64,000 nucleotides of DNA, taken from contig NZ_AULU01000006.1 in assembly GCF_000422445.1 (NCBI RefSeq), positions 1 to 64,000 of the forward strand, given 5' to 3'. Source of the stretch: Paenibacillus assamensis DSM 18201. GTDB taxonomy: Bacteria; Bacillota; Bacilli; Paenibacillales; Paenibacillaceae. Shown here in pieces: positions 32,625 through 41,925 of this stretch; position 1 is the first letter of the stretch; each line of letters begins with the position of its first letter. The notes under the pieces were generated by a model. The model was not told the origin of the DNA. It did no database searches and saw only the letters and a list, made by a program, of their open reading frames with translations. The position numbers were made by a program, and so were the translations under genes.

Positions 32625-33782
32625 ATGATTCCTCGGCTAAATGATGAGTTCTATATGCAATTAGCGATTCAATTGGCAGAGCGGGTAGTCGGCCAAACGA
32701 GCATTAATCCACCTGTAGGCTGTGTCATCGTCCGTGAGGGTCGAGTTGTGGGTATGGGGGCGCATTTAATGCGAGGCAAAGAGCATGCAGAAGTACATGC
32801 CTTGCAAATGGCAGGTAAAGATGCGCGAGATGCAACTGCCTATGTAACGTTGGAGCCGTGCAGCCATTATGGGCATACGCCTCCATGCTGCTCACGGTTG
32901 ATTGAAGCGGGTATTAAGCGTGTTGTCGTTGCTTGTGCTGACCCTAATCCGCTAGTTGCAGGCCGTGGACTGCAAGCGCTGCGTGACCATGATATCGAGG
33001 TGGCTCTAGGTGTCATGCAGAGGGAAGCGGAATCGCTTATTACGATGTTCTCGAAGTTCATGCTGACGAAGCTTCCTTATGTGACGATGAAGACGGCAAC
33101 CACGCTGGATGGAAAAATTGCGACGCATACCGGTCATAGCCAATGGATTACGAATACAGATGTTCGTGAACGTGTACATGCGCTGCGTCATCGTCATCAA
33201 GCCATTATGGTTGGTATTGAGACGGTACTGCAGGATAATCCGTCACTGACGACTCGCTTGTCAGTTCCAGCGCTAAATCCAATTCGCATCATTGTGGACT
33301 CCAAGCTGAGATTGCCGTTGGGGGCTCGACTTGTGGAGGATCATACAGTACCAACATGGGTACTCACAACAACTCAAGCAGATGAGCACGCGGCACGTGA
33401 ACTAGAGAAACGTGGAGTACGCATTATTCGAGTGAACGACGGACCACTTGTTGATCTTTCACTGGCCATGAAGCTTTGTGCTGAGGAAGAGATCGGTTCT
33501 ATTTTACTTGAAGGCGGGGGGACGTTGAATGGCTCCATGCTGAAGGCTGGGCTTATTGATCGTGTTCTACTCATGCTAGCTCCCAAAATTGTCGGTCATC
33601 GTGAGGCTCCCTCTGTCTTTACTTTTGAAGGTGCAGAGAGTATGGAAGATGCGCTGCAACTGGAGCATTTACAAGTGGAATTAGTCGGGGACAACATTAT
33701 CATTGGTGGCAGTCCGTTGAATCGAAAATTACGAGAGTTACGTGATTCACAGGAGGTGGATACAGCTTGTTCACTGGTCTAG
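32625..33782 (+). CDS. ribD: Riboflavin biosynthesis deaminase/reductase
   Basis: RibD carries out the second and third steps of riboflavin synthesis: deamination of the diaminopyrimidinone, then NADPH reduction of the ribosyl chain. The 385-residue fusion has an N-terminal cytidine-deaminase-like domain with HAEVHALQMAG and PCSHYGHTPPC (zinc ligands) and a reductase domain from about 145 (VTMKTATTLDGKIATHTGHS, GSILLEGGGTLNGSML). The ATG is 7 nt from GAGGAGGTG. It is the first gene of ribD-ribE-ribBA-ribH and overlaps ribE. Confidence 0.94.
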   Translation: MIPRLNDEFYMQLAIQLAERVVGQTSINPPVGCVIVREGRVVGMGAHLMRGKEHAEVHALQMAGKDARDATAYVTLEPCSHYGHTPPCCSRLIEAGIKRVVVACADPNPLVAGRGLQALRDHDIEVALGVMQREAESLITMFSKFMLTKLPYVTMKTATTLDGKIATHTGHSQWITNTDVRERVHALRHRHQAIMVGIETVLQDNPSLTTRLSVPALNPIRIIVDSKLRLPLGARLVEDHTVPTWVLTTTQADEHAARELEKRGVRIIRVNDGPLVDLSLAMKLCAEEEIGSILLEGGGTLNGSMLKAGLIDRVLLMLAPKIVGHREAPSVFTFEGAESMEDALQLEHLQVELVGDNIIIGGSPLNRKLRELRDSQEVDTACSLV

Positions 33783-34462
33783 TTGAAGAGGTTGGAACAC
33801 TTCATTCGGTTAGCAAGCAGGGAGAGGCCATGGTGCTTTGCATCCGTGCTAGTAAGGTGATTGAAGGGGTAAAGCTGGGTGACAGTATTTCGGTCAATGG
33901 TGTTTGCTTGACGGTAACAGCATCTAGTAGCACTTCGTTCCATGCAGATGTTATGCCGCAAACGTATCGTCATACGAATTTAAAACAACTGCGGCCTGGT
34001 GCATCTGTCAATCTGGAGCGAGCGATGGCTGCTAATAGTCGATTTGGTGGTCATATTGTCCAAGGTCATGTTGATGGTACAGCAATCATGGTGAGTCGAA
34101 TCGTTGATTCGAATGCCGTCGTATTTGAATTCCAGCTAGAGAATCCCAGCATAGGGCGCTATATGATTCCGAAAGGTTCAATCGCCATAGATGGTATTAG
34201 TTTGACACTTATACAAGCGGAGGAGTCCAAGTTTGCCGTATCTATAATCCCTCATACATTGAGCCAAACCTCGCTAACCCATAAAAACATAGGTGACACG
34301 GTTAATGTGGAATGCGATGTACTAGGGAAGTACGTTGAAAGGCTGCTTGGATTTGCAAGTAAAGCCGATCGTAATATGGAAACTCATTTGACCTCATTTA
34401 GCTCGAAGTCATCAAAAATGACGGAAAGCTTTCTGGCAGAACACGGTTTTTTTAACGATTAA
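33767..34462 (+). CDS. ribE: Riboflavin synthase, alpha subunit
   Basis: The enzyme converts two 6,7-dimethyl-8-ribityllumazines into riboflavin plus a recycled pyrimidine. The 231-residue protein has the usual N-terminus MFTGLVEEVGTL and two lumazine-binding repeats, the first with DSISVNGVCLTV and NLERAM, the second with GSIAIDGISLTL and VNVECDVLGKYVERL. It starts with TTG inside the end of ribD, after AGGAGG. The tail is about 15-20 residues longer than the minimal enzyme. Confidence 0.93.
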   Translation: MFTGLVEEVGTLHSVSKQGEAMVLCIRASKVIEGVKLGDSISVNGVCLTVTASSSTSFHADVMPQTYRHTNLKQLRPGASVNLERAMAANSRFGGHIVQGHVDGTAIMVSRIVDSNAVVFEFQLENPSIGRYMIPKGSIAIDGISLTLIQAEESKFAVSIIPHTLSQTSLTHKNIGDTVNVECDVLGKYVERLLGFASKADRNMETHLTSFSSKSSKMTESFLAEHGFFND

Positions 34463-34483
34463 CGGGTAAGGAGGGGAACGACT

Positions 34484-35698
34484 ATGAGTGAGCCGTTTTA
34501 TTTTGATACGATTGAAGCAGCAGTAGAGGAATTGAAAGCAGGAAAAGTCATCATTGTAGTTGATGATGAAGATCGTGAAAATGAAGGTGATTTTATTGCG
34601 TTAGCAGATAAGGCTTCACCTGATGTGATTAATTTTATGATAACAGAAGGTCGCGGGCTCGTTTGTGTTCCGATTACACCTGAGCGGGCTGTAGAGCTCA
34701 ATCTCCCCCCTATGGTTAGCCATAATACCGATTTTCATGGTACAGCGTTCACGATCTCGGTTGATCACAATAACACAACGACAGGTATTTCCGCACACGA
34801 GCGTTCATTAACGATACAGGCGCTAATCAATCCTGCAGCAAAGGCGGACGATTTTAGACGGCCGGGTCATATTTTTCCTTTAGTCGCGAAAAAGGGTGGG
34901 GTGCTTCGTCGTGCTGGACATACCGAGGCGGCGGTCGATCTGGCACGTATGAGTGGATCAGCCCCAGCGGGGGTTATTTGCGAGATTATGAATGAAGATG
35001 GAACGATGGCAAGGCTGCCAGACTTGATGCAGTTGAAAGAGAAACATGGCCTCAAGCTCATTTGTATTCGGGATCTCATTCAATATCGACATGCGCAGGA
35101 AAAACTAGTTCAGCGTGAAGTTGAGGCGAACATGCCGACGGAATATGGGCAATTTCGCATAATAGCTTATACGAATGCCGTTGATCGTAAGGAACATGTT
35201 GCAATGGTAAAGGGAGAAATTGATCCTGCTCAGCCTGTGCTTGTACGTGTCCATTCAGAATGTTTAACAGGTGATATCTTCCACTCACATCGTTGTGACT
35301 GCGGACCGCAACTGGCAGCAGCCCTGCATCATATCGAGCAGGAAGGCAGTGGAGTGCTGTTGTATATGCGTCAAGAGGGACGAGGAATTGGGTTAATTAA
35401 TAAGCTTCGAGCATACAACTTGCAAGAAGAAGGTTATGACACGGTTGATGCGAATACGAAGCTGGGGTTTGCAGCGGATCTAAGAGATTACGGGATTGGC
35501 GCACAAATACTGAAGGATCTTGGTGTTCGCAGCATCCGACTTATGACCAATAATCCGAGAAAAATTACTGGACTAGAAGGATATGGTCTGAAAATGGTGG
35601 AAAGAGTCCCGCTGCAAATGTCTGAAAATTTATCGAATCGCCGATATCTCCATACAAAGCAAGAGAAGTTGGGGCATTTGTTTGACTACTCTTCCTAA
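34484..35698 (+). CDS. ribBA: Bifunctional DHBP synthase / GTP cyclohydrolase II
   Basis: RibBA supplies both riboflavin precursors: DHBP from ribulose 5-phosphate (N-terminal domain, about 1-205) and the pyrimidine from GTP (C-terminal domain). [22 protein letters not shown] and [16 protein letters not shown] mark the DHBP synthase. [20 protein letters not shown] (zinc cysteines) and [20 protein letters not shown] mark cyclohydrolase II. AAGGAGGGG precedes the ATG, 22 bp after ribE. Length 404 residues is typical. Confidence 0.95.
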   Translation: MSEPFYFDTIEAAVEELKAGKVIIVVDDEDRENEGDFIALADKASPDVINFMITEGRGLVCVPITPERAVELNLPPMVSHNTDFHGTAFTISVDHNNTTTGISAHERSLTIQALINPAAKADDFRRPGHIFPLVAKKGGVLRRAGHTEAAVDLARMSGSAPAGVICEIMNEDGTMARLPDLMQLKEKHGLKLICIRDLIQYRHAQEKLVQREVEANMPTEYGQFRIIAYTNAVDRKEHVAMVKGEIDPAQPVLVRVHSECLTGDIFHSHRCDCGPQLAAALHHIEQEGSGVLLYMRQEGRGIGLINKLRAYNLQEEGYDTVDANTKLGFAADLRDYGIGAQILKDLGVRSIRLMTNNPRKITGLEGYGLKMVERVPLQMSENLSNRRYLHTKQEKLGHLFDYSS

Positions 35699-35783
35699 CA
35701 ATGTCTTATGGATATTCATATCTACTTATATAAATAGGTGCTCATTTATACAAATTAAACATATATAAACGGAGGTTGTTGTT

Positions 35784-36251
35784 ATGCCGCATATTTTTGA
35801 AGGTCATCTTGTTTCGGAAGGCTTAAAATACGGTGTTGTTGCCGGGAGATTCAATGAATTTATCGTATCAAAGCTTGTGTCAGGTGCCCTAGATGCGTTG
35901 AAGCGTCACGGTGTACAGGATGAAGAAATTGATATTGCGTGGGTACCTGGAGCATTTGAAATACCATTAATTACACAAAAATTAGCCGAAAGTGGAAAAT
36001 ATGACGCGATCATCACACTTGGGGCTGTCATCCGAGGTTCGACACCGCATTTCGACTATGTGTGCAATGAAGTTGCTAAAGGAGTCGCGCAAATAGGCTT
36101 GAAAACTGGGGTTCCTACGATATTTGGTGTACTCACAACCGATTCAATCGAGCAGGCGATTGAGCGAGCGGGTACAAAAGCAGGCAATAAAGGCTGGGAA
36201 GCAGCAGCGACTGCCATCGAGATGGCTAACTTGACGAAACAGCTAAAATAG
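35784..36251 (+). CDS. ribH: 6,7-dimethyl-8-ribityllumazine synthase
   Basis: RibH condenses the RibD-derived pyrimidine with DHBP; the subunits form large icosahedral or pentameric shells. In 155 residues it shows [47 protein letters not shown] with the catalytic histidine, and the C-terminal [22 protein letters not shown] precedes the ATG. It is the last gene before the operon terminator. Confidence 0.95.
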   Translation: MPHIFEGHLVSEGLKYGVVAGRFNEFIVSKLVSGALDALKRHGVQDEEIDIAWVPGAFEIPLITQKLAESGKYDAIITLGAVIRGSTPHFDYVCNEVAKGVAQIGLKTGVPTIFGVLTTDSIEQAIERAGTKAGNKGWEAAATAIEMANLTKQLK

Positions 36252-36262
36252 TGCTTAGTTAA

Positions 36263-36302
36263 TGTAGTGCCCTTTTGCAAAAGGGTGCTACATTTGTTTT
36301 TT
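36263..36302 (+). terminator. Terminator of the rib operon
   Basis: TGTAGTGCCCTTTT pairs with AAAAGGGTGCTACA (two G-T pairs), followed by TTTGTTTTTT. Confidence 0.9.
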
Positions 36303-36318
36303 CAGGGGGAATTACGGG

Positions 36319-37110
36319 GTGTCCGTTACATATAAGCTTGATCAATTCGAAGGTCCGCTTGATCTGTTGCTTCACTTAGTGGACAAGTCTGAAATTGATA
36401 TTCAAGACATCTCTATTAGCGAAATTACTGATCAATATATGGAATATTTGCAAAGTATGCAGGAGCTAGAGCTAGAAATTACGAGCGAGTTCCTCGTTAT
36501 GGCAGCGACATTGTTGTCTATAAAGTCCAAGCAGCTGCTGCCCAAACCTCCTATTATGGAATGGGAAGACTATCCTGAGTACGAAGAGGAAGAAGAAGAT
36601 CCTCGTGACGAGCTTATTCGTAAGTTGATCGAGTACCGTAAATTTAAGGGTATTGCTCAACATTTACGTGAAAAGGAAACGGTAAGAAGTCACATTTTCA
36701 CGAAGGAAGCTGAGGATTTAAGCACGTATTTGCCGACCGCTCCTGCTAACCCTGTTGAAGGATTGCATGTGTCCGATCTTGTTCGTGCGTTCCAGAAGGC
36801 GCTAAGTAAAGCTCAACGAAAAGAGCAAGTAGCTACCATTCATCGTGATGAAATATCTGTTAAAGATCGTATCCGCGATATTGTCGGTATGCTCAAGCCT
36901 TCAGGAAAAGGAAGCAAAGTTATGTTCTCTAAGCTGCTAAGTGAAGAAATGACACGTCATGAGATTGTTGTCACTTTTTTAGCACTATTGGAGTTAATGA
37001 AAACAAAGCATATTCGCTGCCATCAAGATCAGCGATTTGAAGATATCGTTATTCAGTGGCAAGGTGAGGTGGACACAGATGAACTTTCTAGAGTTGAAGT
37101 CGATTATTGA
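36319..37110 (+). CDS. scpA: Segregation and condensation protein A
   Basis: ScpA is the kleisin of the SMC-ScpA-ScpB condensin that folds and segregates the chromosome. The 263 residues include the family start YKLDQFEGPLDLLLHLVDKSEIDIQDI and ITSEFLVMAATLLSIKSKQLLP, an acidic central segment (EYEEEEEDPRDEL), and a C-terminal winged helix (EIVVTFLALLELMK) that contacts the SMC head. The GTG start follows AGGGGG. It overlaps scpB by 32 nt. Confidence 0.93.
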   Translation: MSVTYKLDQFEGPLDLLLHLVDKSEIDIQDISISEITDQYMEYLQSMQELELEITSEFLVMAATLLSIKSKQLLPKPPIMEWEDYPEYEEEEEDPRDELIRKLIEYRKFKGIAQHLREKETVRSHIFTKEAEDLSTYLPTAPANPVEGLHVSDLVRAFQKALSKAQRKEQVATIHRDEISVKDRIRDIVGMLKPSGKGSKVMFSKLLSEEMTRHEIVVTFLALLELMKTKHIRCHQDQRFEDIVIQWQGEVDTDELSRVEVDY

Positions 37111-37699
37111 AGGCCTGCTGTTTATGGCAGGAGAAGAAGGGTTAAGTACCAAGCATATCGCTGAAATTACGGAACAGCGTGTGGAAGTTGTGGAAGAAGC
37201 TGTGCAAGATTTAAAAGGAGACTTTGAGCGAAATAAGCGAGGCATTCAAGTTCTTGTGATCGCAGGTATGTATCATTTAGCGACACTGCCTGAACACGTA
37301 CCTTATTTTGAAAAAATGGCATACTCACCTGCTCGGGCATCGCTATCACAGGCAGCACTAGAAACTTTATCCATTGTGGCCTATCGCCAGCCGATTACCC
37401 GTGTTGAGATAGAAGAAGTGCGTGGAGTAAAGTCTGATCGAGCGATTCAAACGCTTGTGAATAAAGACCTTATTGAAGAGGTTGGCCGTGCGGAAGCGAT
37501 TGGGCGCCCGATTCTTTATGGTACAACAAAAGCATTTCTTGATTATTTTGCGCTTTCCAGTCTGGAAGAACTGCCTGAGGCTGCACAATTTGAGCAAACT
37601 GATGGCTTAGAGGAGGAAACCCAGCTTCTATTCGCGAAGTTAGATGGTAGGCAGCTAACTATTGAAGATGTTGGAGGGAACCAGGAAGATGCAGATTAA
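37079..37699 (+). CDS. scpB: Segregation and condensation protein B
   Basis: ScpB dimerises on the ScpA linker in condensin. The 206-residue protein has two winged-helix domains: LKSIIEGLLFMAGEEGLSTKHIAEI at the start and LSQAALETLSIVAYRQPITRVEIEEVRGVKSDRAI in the middle, then GRPILYGTTKAFLDYF and an acidic tail. The ATG at 37079 lies inside scpA after GAGGTGG, so the pair is coupled. It overlaps the next gene by 11 nt. Confidence 0.93.
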   Translation: MNFLELKSIIEGLLFMAGEEGLSTKHIAEITEQRVEVVEEAVQDLKGDFERNKRGIQVLVIAGMYHLATLPEHVPYFEKMAYSPARASLSQAALETLSIVAYRQPITRVEIEEVRGVKSDRAIQTLVNKDLIEEVGRAEAIGRPILYGTTKAFLDYFALSSLEELPEAAQFEQTDGLEEETQLLFAKLDGRQLTIEDVGGNQEDAD

Positions 37700-38393
37700 A
37701 TTTCATGGACATGCATGTATTCAAATTACTGGGCAAGAACATTCCGTGCTCGTTGATCCTTTCTTGACAGGCAATCCTGTCGCTGTAGAGTCAGCAGAGA
37801 CAATTCAGGCCGATACGATTCTTCTGACACATGGTCACGATGATCATACTGGAGATGCCATTCATATAGCGAAGCGAAATGATGCGACGGTCATTACAAT
37901 TGTTGAACTCGCAGCGTATTTATCTCTGCAAGGCTTAGAGTCTGTTGTGCCTATGAATATCGGTGGTGGAGCCTCCTTTCCATTTGGCGAGCTAAAATGG
38001 GTTCCTGCTTTGCACAGTTCATCGGCTATTGTGGATGGAGAGATTATTTATTTAGGTAATCCCGCTGGCTTTGTTCTTCAGATGGAAGGCGTAACGATCT
38101 ATCATGCAGGTGATACAGCTTTGTTCTCGGATATGAAACTTATCGGGGAAAGGTATGCACCGGATATCGCATTTTTACCGATAGGCAGTCATTTTACAAT
38201 GGATCCTACTGATGCACTTCTCGCTGCACAATGGTTACAGGCTAAGGTCGTTGTGCCTATCCACTACAATACTTTCTCGCTTATAGAGCAGGATGGGCAT
38301 GATTATGCTGAGAAGCTGAAGCAATATGGTATTAAAGGAATTGTGATGGAGCCTGGACAAGTACTGGATACATCTACGTGGCAACTCGTATAA
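37689..38393 (+). CDS. UPF0173 metal-dependent hydrolase (YtkL-like)
   Basis: A 234-residue metallo-beta-lactamase-fold protein. It has VDPFLTGNP, the metal motif LLTHGHDDHTGD (HxHxDH), YHAGDTALFSDM, and the late histidine in VVPIHYNTFSLI, typical of UPF0173 (B. subtilis YtkL, about 227 residues). The substrate is not established. The ATG at 37689 overlaps scpB and follows GGAGGG by 10 nt. It probably belongs to the scpAB transcript and ends before a terminator. Confidence 0.87.
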   Translation: MQIKFHGHACIQITGQEHSVLVDPFLTGNPVAVESAETIQADTILLTHGHDDHTGDAIHIAKRNDATVITIVELAAYLSLQGLESVVPMNIGGGASFPFGELKWVPALHSSSAIVDGEIIYLGNPAGFVLQMEGVTIYHAGDTALFSDMKLIGERYAPDIAFLPIGSHFTMDPTDALLAAQWLQAKVVVPIHYNTFSLIEQDGHDYAEKLKQYGIKGIVMEPGQVLDTSTWQLV

Positions 38394-38460
38394 ACGCATA
38401 GGAACGTTTTGTAAAAAAATCTAAACTTATGATTTGGTTGCCATGTCACCAATGAATATG

Positions 38461-38506
38461 AGAGCTGTTCTGTAGTAGTTGATGCTGCTAATGGGACAGC
38501 TCTTTT
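38461..38506 (+). terminator. Terminator after the UPF0173 gene
   Basis: AGAGCTGTTC pairs with GGGACAGCTCT (one mismatch), followed by TTTT. Beyond it, up to 38595, nothing but the ribosome site of the next gene is seen. Confidence 0.75.
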
Positions 38507-38595
38507 CTATTTTAAATCTATTCCATGTCGCCCTGCATGGAGTTGGATACATGTGGCTATAATACGAGCATTGCAGGAAGAGGGGTGACTTGCAG

Positions 38596-39288
38596 ATGTC
38601 CATATGGCTATGGAGTTTCTTGCTTGCTGCGGCAATCATGATAGGATTCAATGTGACCGTGTTGATGTCTCATTTGGAGGTCAAGCTAGTTGTCTCTAAA
38701 CAGGGCAAGCACGAGCGGATATGGATTGGGATTAAAGCCGTCTACGGAATCGTTCGTTGGCGATACGAGATCCGCAGCATTCAATTTCAAAATTTTAAGC
38801 AAGGGTTTAGTATGAAGTCCAAGCAGAAAGAAAAGTCTTGGGCAGGCAAGCACAAAGAACGAATGCGTAATTTTGTAGGGCCTGAAACGATTAAAAAATG
38901 GAACAGGGAGTTTGTGCGTATAGCCGCTCGTACATATGGATTTGAAAAGTGGAGTCTAGAAACATTAGAGCATATTGAGGTAAATAGCTACATATGGGAT
39001 ACCGAATATGGAACATCAAATGCTGCCCATACAGGGATGCTCTATGGATTAGCTTGGGCTCTCATAGGTGGAGTAACAGGCTTTATTACTCAGCTGCTGA
39101 CTTTCAGACGTTTACCTGATGTGGAAGTTGTTCCACGATTTGATCGCCCTGAATTTTCCACCAGATTTCTGTGCATAGGTCGAATTCGTGTCGTACATGC
39201 TATTTTTGCAGTGATTGTGCTCATTTTCCGCATCAAGCGGGCTGAAGGAGGAGTTAAGCAATGGCGGAGCATCCAATCGAAGGCTTGA
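38596..39288 (+). CDS. DUF2953 membrane protein (YtfI-like)
   Basis: A 230-residue protein with an N-terminal membrane helix (WLWSFLLAAAIMIGFNVTVL) and a basic soluble part. A second hydrophobic stretch, GMLYGLAWALIGGVTGFITQLL, lies near residue 150, and a third near the end. The IWIGIKAVYGIVRWRYEI segment is typical of DUF2953. In B. subtilis ytfI is paired with ytfJ as here, and ytfJ is a sporulation gene, so YtfI is probably also sporulation-related. ATG 38596 lies 10 nt from GAGGGG. The frames overlap by 28 nt. Confidence 0.82.
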   Translation: MSIWLWSFLLAAAIMIGFNVTVLMSHLEVKLVVSKQGKHERIWIGIKAVYGIVRWRYEIRSIQFQNFKQGFSMKSKQKEKSWAGKHKERMRNFVGPETIKKWNREFVRIAARTYGFEKWSLETLEHIEVNSYIWDTEYGTSNAAHTGMLYGLAWALIGGVTGFITQLLTFRRLPDVEVVPRFDRPEFSTRFLCIGRIRVVHAIFAVIVLIFRIKRAEGGVKQWRSIQSKA

Positions 39289-39725
39289 TGCAAGTCGCTC
39301 TGGAAAATATTAAAGGGATGATCGATGTTAATGCAATTATCGGTGATCCTGTGCAAACACCAGATGGTTCTGTCATCATTCCCATTAGCAGGGTTGGTAT
39401 CGGATTTGCCGCAGGGGGTAGTGACTATCGAATTATGAATGGTGAGAAGTCACAGAATCAAAATCAACAAGTACATCGCTATCCGCCGCAGCAGCCGTTC
39501 GGAGGAGGCAGCGGGGGTGGAGTATACATGAATCCGATCGGCTTCCTAGTAGTAGGGAAGCAAAATGTGCAGGTTGTATCGATGGACAACAATACTCACT
39601 TACTAGAAAAACTCATCGATTCGACTCCGCACATTATCGATCGACTTGAGTCACTATTTAAACGTAAAGATAGTCATGCTCAGAACGAAACAACACATAG
39701 TCATCACACACATGCCGATTCATAA
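39261..39725 (+). CDS. ytfJ: Spore protein YtfJ (GerW family)
   Basis: GerW/YtfJ is a forespore protein needed for normal germination in Bacillus. The 154-residue product opens with HPIEGLMQVALENIKGMIDVNAIIG and PVQTPDGSVIIPISRVGIGFAAGGSDY, the hallmark of the family. A Gln/Pro/Gly-rich loop follows, then PIGFLVVGKQNVQVVSM and a His-rich tail. GGAGGAG precedes the ATG inside ytfI. Confidence 0.9.
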   Translation: MAEHPIEGLMQVALENIKGMIDVNAIIGDPVQTPDGSVIIPISRVGIGFAAGGSDYRIMNGEKSQNQNQQVHRYPPQQPFGGGSGGGVYMNPIGFLVVGKQNVQVVSMDNNTHLLEKLIDSTPHIIDRLESLFKRKDSHAQNETTHSHHTHADS

Positions 39726-39740
39726 TGACTGTATGAAATT

Positions 39741-39819
39741 AAAGCGTCAATAAACTCGAGCTGTCATTCAGTCGTTTGGCTGAATTATCATGCGGCTGCG
39801 TGGGTATGGCGCTTTTTTT
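39741..39819 (+). terminator. Possible terminator after ytfJ
   Basis: AAAGCG (39741-39746) and CGCTTT (39810-39815) could close a branched structure containing ATTCAG/CTGAAT, followed by TTTTTTT. The arrangement is loose, so efficiency is uncertain. Confidence 0.45.
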
Positions 39820-39858
39820 GAACCATTTTACATGGGAATAGCTTGTACAAAATGTTGG

Positions 39859-39888
39859 ACATACGTAGCATCGTATTCGCATACATAT
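39859..39888 (+). promoter_or_regulatory. Sigma-E-like promoter of dacB-spmA-spmB
   Basis: ACATACG (39859-39865), 14-bp spacer, CATACATAT (39880-39888). The -10 matches 7 of 8 sigma-E positions, the -35 four of seven. dacB-spmAB is a sigma-E operon in Bacillus. Confidence 0.48.
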
Positions 39889-39965
39889 GAATTACGGCGT
39901 GAGTAACAGGTGCTTATCCAGACTGAACTCCATGCTCCGACATCATGAAGGAGGACTACGAATTA

Positions 39966-41129
39966 ATGATTCATCGCAAGTTAGCAGCCGTCATTGCCCT
40001 TGTACTGTTATGGAATCCTATTCTACAAGCGGGTAATGCAGAAGCGATAAAAATGAACAATCCGGATAAAGTGATTGCTGTAAGCAAAGAGAAAAAGAAA
40101 AGGCAGAAGAATAAAACCAATGCATCAGAAGCGCCACGAACAGGAGCAAAAGCATTTGCCTTAATCGATGTAAAAACGGGTAGGATTCTGCATAGTGACA
40201 ATGGTGAAACACGTTTGCCTATGGCAAGTACAACAAAAATAATGACTGCGATAGTGGCTTTGGAATCAGGGAAGTTAAAGGACAAAGTCAAGACGAGTAA
40301 ACGCGCAGTGGGTAAAGAAGGATCATCGATATATTTGCGTTTAGGTGAAGAAATGACGTTGCAGCATTTGATTTATGGTCTCATGCTTCGCTCAGGAAAT
40401 GATGCAGCAGTAGCAATCGCAGAACATGTTGGCGGCTCGGAAGACGGCTTTGTATATATGATGAATCAAAAGTCTGAGGAGCTTGGTCTTGAAAATACAA
40501 GTTTTCGCAATCCGCATGGCTTAGACCAAAAAGAACATTACACTTCCGCGCATGATCTTGCACGACTAAGTGCGTATGCTTTGCATAACAAGCAGTTCCA
40601 AACCATTGTAAAGACAAAAGTTAAAGTTGTTCCAAATCCAATTGAAAAATGGGATTATAAATGGACAAATAAGAACAAGATGCTTCGCTTCTATGCGGGA
40701 GCAGATGGTGTGAAAACAGGTTATACGAGCGATGCGCTGCGTTGTTTAGTGAGCTCTGCTACTCGTAATGGACAACAGCTTGCTGTAGTTACATTAAATG
40801 ACGGCGATGATTGGAATGATCATCAAACTTTGCTTGACTATGGATTTGCACAGTATCCGCTTACAACCGTCATTGAGAAAGGATATAAACTAGAAGGACA
40901 ACCTTATGAAATGGACGCGTCGTGGAGTTATCCATTACGTTCAGAGGAACAGGCGAAAATCCAGCGAAAAGTTGAATGGTTCCAACCTGATACTCTTGAT
41001 TATCGACTAGGGCTCCATGGCAAGTTATCCATTTGGCTGGAAGATAAGTTGATTGGAACCATTCCGATCAAGCAATCCATGCAAGTGAAAACAGAACAAG
41101 CAGAAGCGAATCAGAAACTACCTAAATAA
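39966..41129 (+). CDS. dacB: Sporulation D-alanyl-D-alanine carboxypeptidase DacB
   Basis: A PBP5*-type carboxypeptidase regulating cortex cross-linking in the mother cell. The 387-residue protein starts with a signal peptide (LAAVIALVLLWNPILQAGNAEA), then has active-site STTK in LPMASTTKIM, SGN in LRSGNDAAVA and KTG in VKTGYTSDA. It has a positively charged stretch KEKKKRQKNK after the signal. Distinction from dacF rests on the spmA-spmB genes that follow. The ATG at 39966 is 12 nt from AAGGAGG; an in-frame ATG at 39945 precedes the site. Confidence 0.9.
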   Translation: MIHRKLAAVIALVLLWNPILQAGNAEAIKMNNPDKVIAVSKEKKKRQKNKTNASEAPRTGAKAFALIDVKTGRILHSDNGETRLPMASTTKIMTAIVALESGKLKDKVKTSKRAVGKEGSSIYLRLGEEMTLQHLIYGLMLRSGNDAAVAIAEHVGGSEDGFVYMMNQKSEELGLENTSFRNPHGLDQKEHYTSAHDLARLSAYALHNKQFQTIVKTKVKVVPNPIEKWDYKWTNKNKMLRFYAGADGVKTGYTSDALRCLVSSATRNGQQLAVVTLNDGDDWNDHQTLLDYGFAQYPLTTVIEKGYKLEGQPYEMDASWSYPLRSEEQAKIQRKVEWFQPDTLDYRLGLHGKLSIWLEDKLIGTIPIKQSMQVKTEQAEANQKLPK

Positions 41130-41242
41130 ACATTAAAAGCTTCATTGCTTTGTTTTTACTCATGTCGTTTAGCGCACAGGCAGCTTAGGGAGAGGTGAGT
41201 GCGCTGGACAAGTTTCACATGAAGTAAATGAGGGGGAGCGGC

Positions 41243-41872
41243 ATGGTTAATGCGATATGGATTTTTATGCTGGTCGTAGGTTTTATTGCAGCTGCTGCAC
41301 AAGGGCGAATTGAAGCTGTGACCGAAGCTGTATTTGACGGAGCCAAGACGGGTGTAACGGTCAGTTTCGGCCTTATCAGCGTCATGGTGTTCTGGCTTGG
41401 AATGATGCGCATAGCGGAGGATGCAGGTTTGCTCAAATCACTAGCTAAACTGCTTGGACCCGTGGTGCGTTATTTATTTCCTGATGTACCGCGCAACCAC
41501 CCTGCCTTGGGCTTCATTATGTCGAATATGAGTGCCAATTTGTTAGGGTTAGGCAATGCAGCCACTCCAATGGGTATTCGAGCTATGCAGGAGCTGCAAA
41601 AACTGAATCCCGATAAAACAACGGCCACACCAGCAATGTGCACGTTGTTGGCGATTAATACCTCTAGTATCACGTTAATACCAACTACATTAATCGCCAT
41701 ACGTATGAACTTTGATTCTGCTAATCCAGCAGAAATCGTAGGAACTACTCTATTAGCCACAATGGTTGCTACAATAGCTGCCATCGCGGCAGATCGTTGG
41801 TACCGATCTCGAACAAAGAGCCCGCCGCATACTCAACATCATGAATCGAATTCTGTGCCAGCAGGACCATAG
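41243..41872 (+). CDS. spmA: Spore maturation protein A
   Basis: SpmA and SpmB are membrane proteins needed for full dehydration of the spore core. The 209-residue product contains NupC/SpoIIIJ-like gate segments (VFWLGMMRIAEDAGLL, HPALGFIMSNMSANLLGLGNAATPMGI) and four to five membrane helices. The ATG at 41243 follows GAGGGGGAG; ATG 41228 overlaps that site. An inverted repeat AGCGCAC/GTGCGCT (41171-41205) lies in the leader. It is co-transcribed with dacB and spmB. Confidence 0.9.
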   Translation: MVNAIWIFMLVVGFIAAAAQGRIEAVTEAVFDGAKTGVTVSFGLISVMVFWLGMMRIAEDAGLLKSLAKLLGPVVRYLFPDVPRNHPALGFIMSNMSANLLGLGNAATPMGIRAMQELQKLNPDKTTATPAMCTLLAINTSSITLIPTTLIAIRMNFDSANPAEIVGTTLLATMVATIAAIAADRWYRSRTKSPPHTQHHESNSVPAGP

Positions 41873-41925
41873 CGTGTTAGTAGCTGTCTGATACGGTAAC
41901 GCATGTGCAGAAAGGATGATGGAGC

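Noticed and set aside
39261-39356. Minus-strand open frames opposite ytfI/ytfJ and many other genes
   Set aside because: They are antisense shadows of well-supported genes and lack ribosome sites.
41171-41242. 10-codon leader frame ending at the spmA upstream ATG (GTG start after GGGAGAG)
   Set aside because: Too short to support; the hairpin AGCGCAC/GTGCGCT overlaps it and could equally be chance.
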